5,069 nt of DNA, from contig JAEXKM010000261.1 in assembly GCA_023445705.1 (NCBI GenBank), positions 1 through 5,069 of the forward strand, read 5' to 3'. This stretch comes from Pseudomonadota bacterium (lineage in GTDB: Bacteria; Pseudomonadota; Alphaproteobacteria; Caulobacterales; Caulobacteraceae). The notes under the pieces are model-generated. The model ran no database searches and was not told the origin of the DNA. It saw only the letters and a list, made by a program, of their open reading frames with translations. The translations under genes and the position numbers were made by a program. Shown piece after piece: positions 4,912 through 5,069 of the stretch. The number at the start of each line of letters is the position of its first letter. Position 1 is the first letter of the stretch.

Positions 4912-5069
4912 ATGCGGCACGCTGACGTGACGCTCGACGACAAATTCCTGCTCACGGAAGGTCGGGTTTTCATCACGGGCGTCCAGACGCTTTTGCGGGT
5001 GATGCTCGACCAGCATCGCCTCGACAAGGCGGCCGGGCTGCATACGGCCGGGTTTGTCTCGGGATACCG
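4912..5069 (+). CDS. Indolepyruvate ferredoxin oxidoreductase family protein, N-terminus (3' end outside window)
   Basis: Only 52 codons and two bases are visible. The translation begins MRHADVTLDDKFLLTEGRV, followed by FITGVQTLLRVMLDQ, HRLDKAAGLHTAGFVSGYR. This matches the start I know of the large fused (IorA-IorB type) family: TLDDK, GRV..TG.QAL.R, a run of basic and acidic residues, then AGL.TAGF.SGYRGSP. Such enzymes, usually over 1,100 residues, use thiamine diphosphate and iron-sulfur centres to convert aryl pyruvates from aromatic amino acids to aryl-acetyl-CoA. The ATG at 4912 follows an in-frame stop at 4867 and has a modest AAGGAAAG (4896-4903). The divergent Lrp/AsnC gene fits the common pairing of this enzyme with such a regulator. 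No catalytic residue lies in the visible part, so the family call rests on the N-terminal motif and on context. Phenylpyruvate or another aryl pyruvate could be the real substrate. Confidence 0.88.
   Translation, partial: MRHADVTLDDKFLLTEGRVFITGVQTLLRVMLDQHRLDKAAGLHTAGFVSGY

Overview
This is a GC-rich bacterial chromosomal segment with strong G/C bias at third codon positions. The UvrC and PgsA sequences, and the set of neighbours, look alphaproteobacterial, most likely Caulobacterales (Caulobacter/Phenylobacterium-like). That placement is an inference from sequence style, not a database result. I see no mobile element, CRISPR array, tRNA or rRNA, and no stretch over 300 bases without a gene.

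Left block, + strand (1-2655): the 3' nine-tenths of uvrC (nucleotide excision repair nuclease), a 90-residue predicted secreted protein of unknown function, and pgsA (phosphatidylglycerophosphate synthase). Gaps are 42 and 26 bases with no convincing terminator, so a three-gene operon is likely. uvrC-pgsA linkage is also known in E. coli.

Right block, - strand (4770 down to 2652): an Lrp/AsnC-family regulator, a pirin-family cupin and a glutathione S-transferase-like protein. All point the same way, with gaps of 47 and 65 bases. The GST gene runs tail to tail into pgsA, and one CTAG tetranucleotide supplies both stop codons.

Right edge, + strand (4912-5069): the first 52 codons of a gene whose N-terminus matches the large fused indolepyruvate ferredoxin oxidoreductase family. 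It is divergent from the Lrp gene across about 140 bases that hold a good sigma70-type promoter and short dyad repeats. The classic reading is a local Lrp/AsnC regulator controlling an aryl-pyruvate (aromatic amino acid) catabolic enzyme and probably itself. Whether pirin and GST belong to that regulon is an inference from their position.

Nothing here is clearly a new system. The points most worth a second look are the unrecognised secreted protein between two housekeeping genes, three inverted repeats that each overlap a ribosome-binding region or start codon, the TTG start of the regulator, the shared stop codons, and the regulator/oxidoreductase/pirin/GST neighbourhood.
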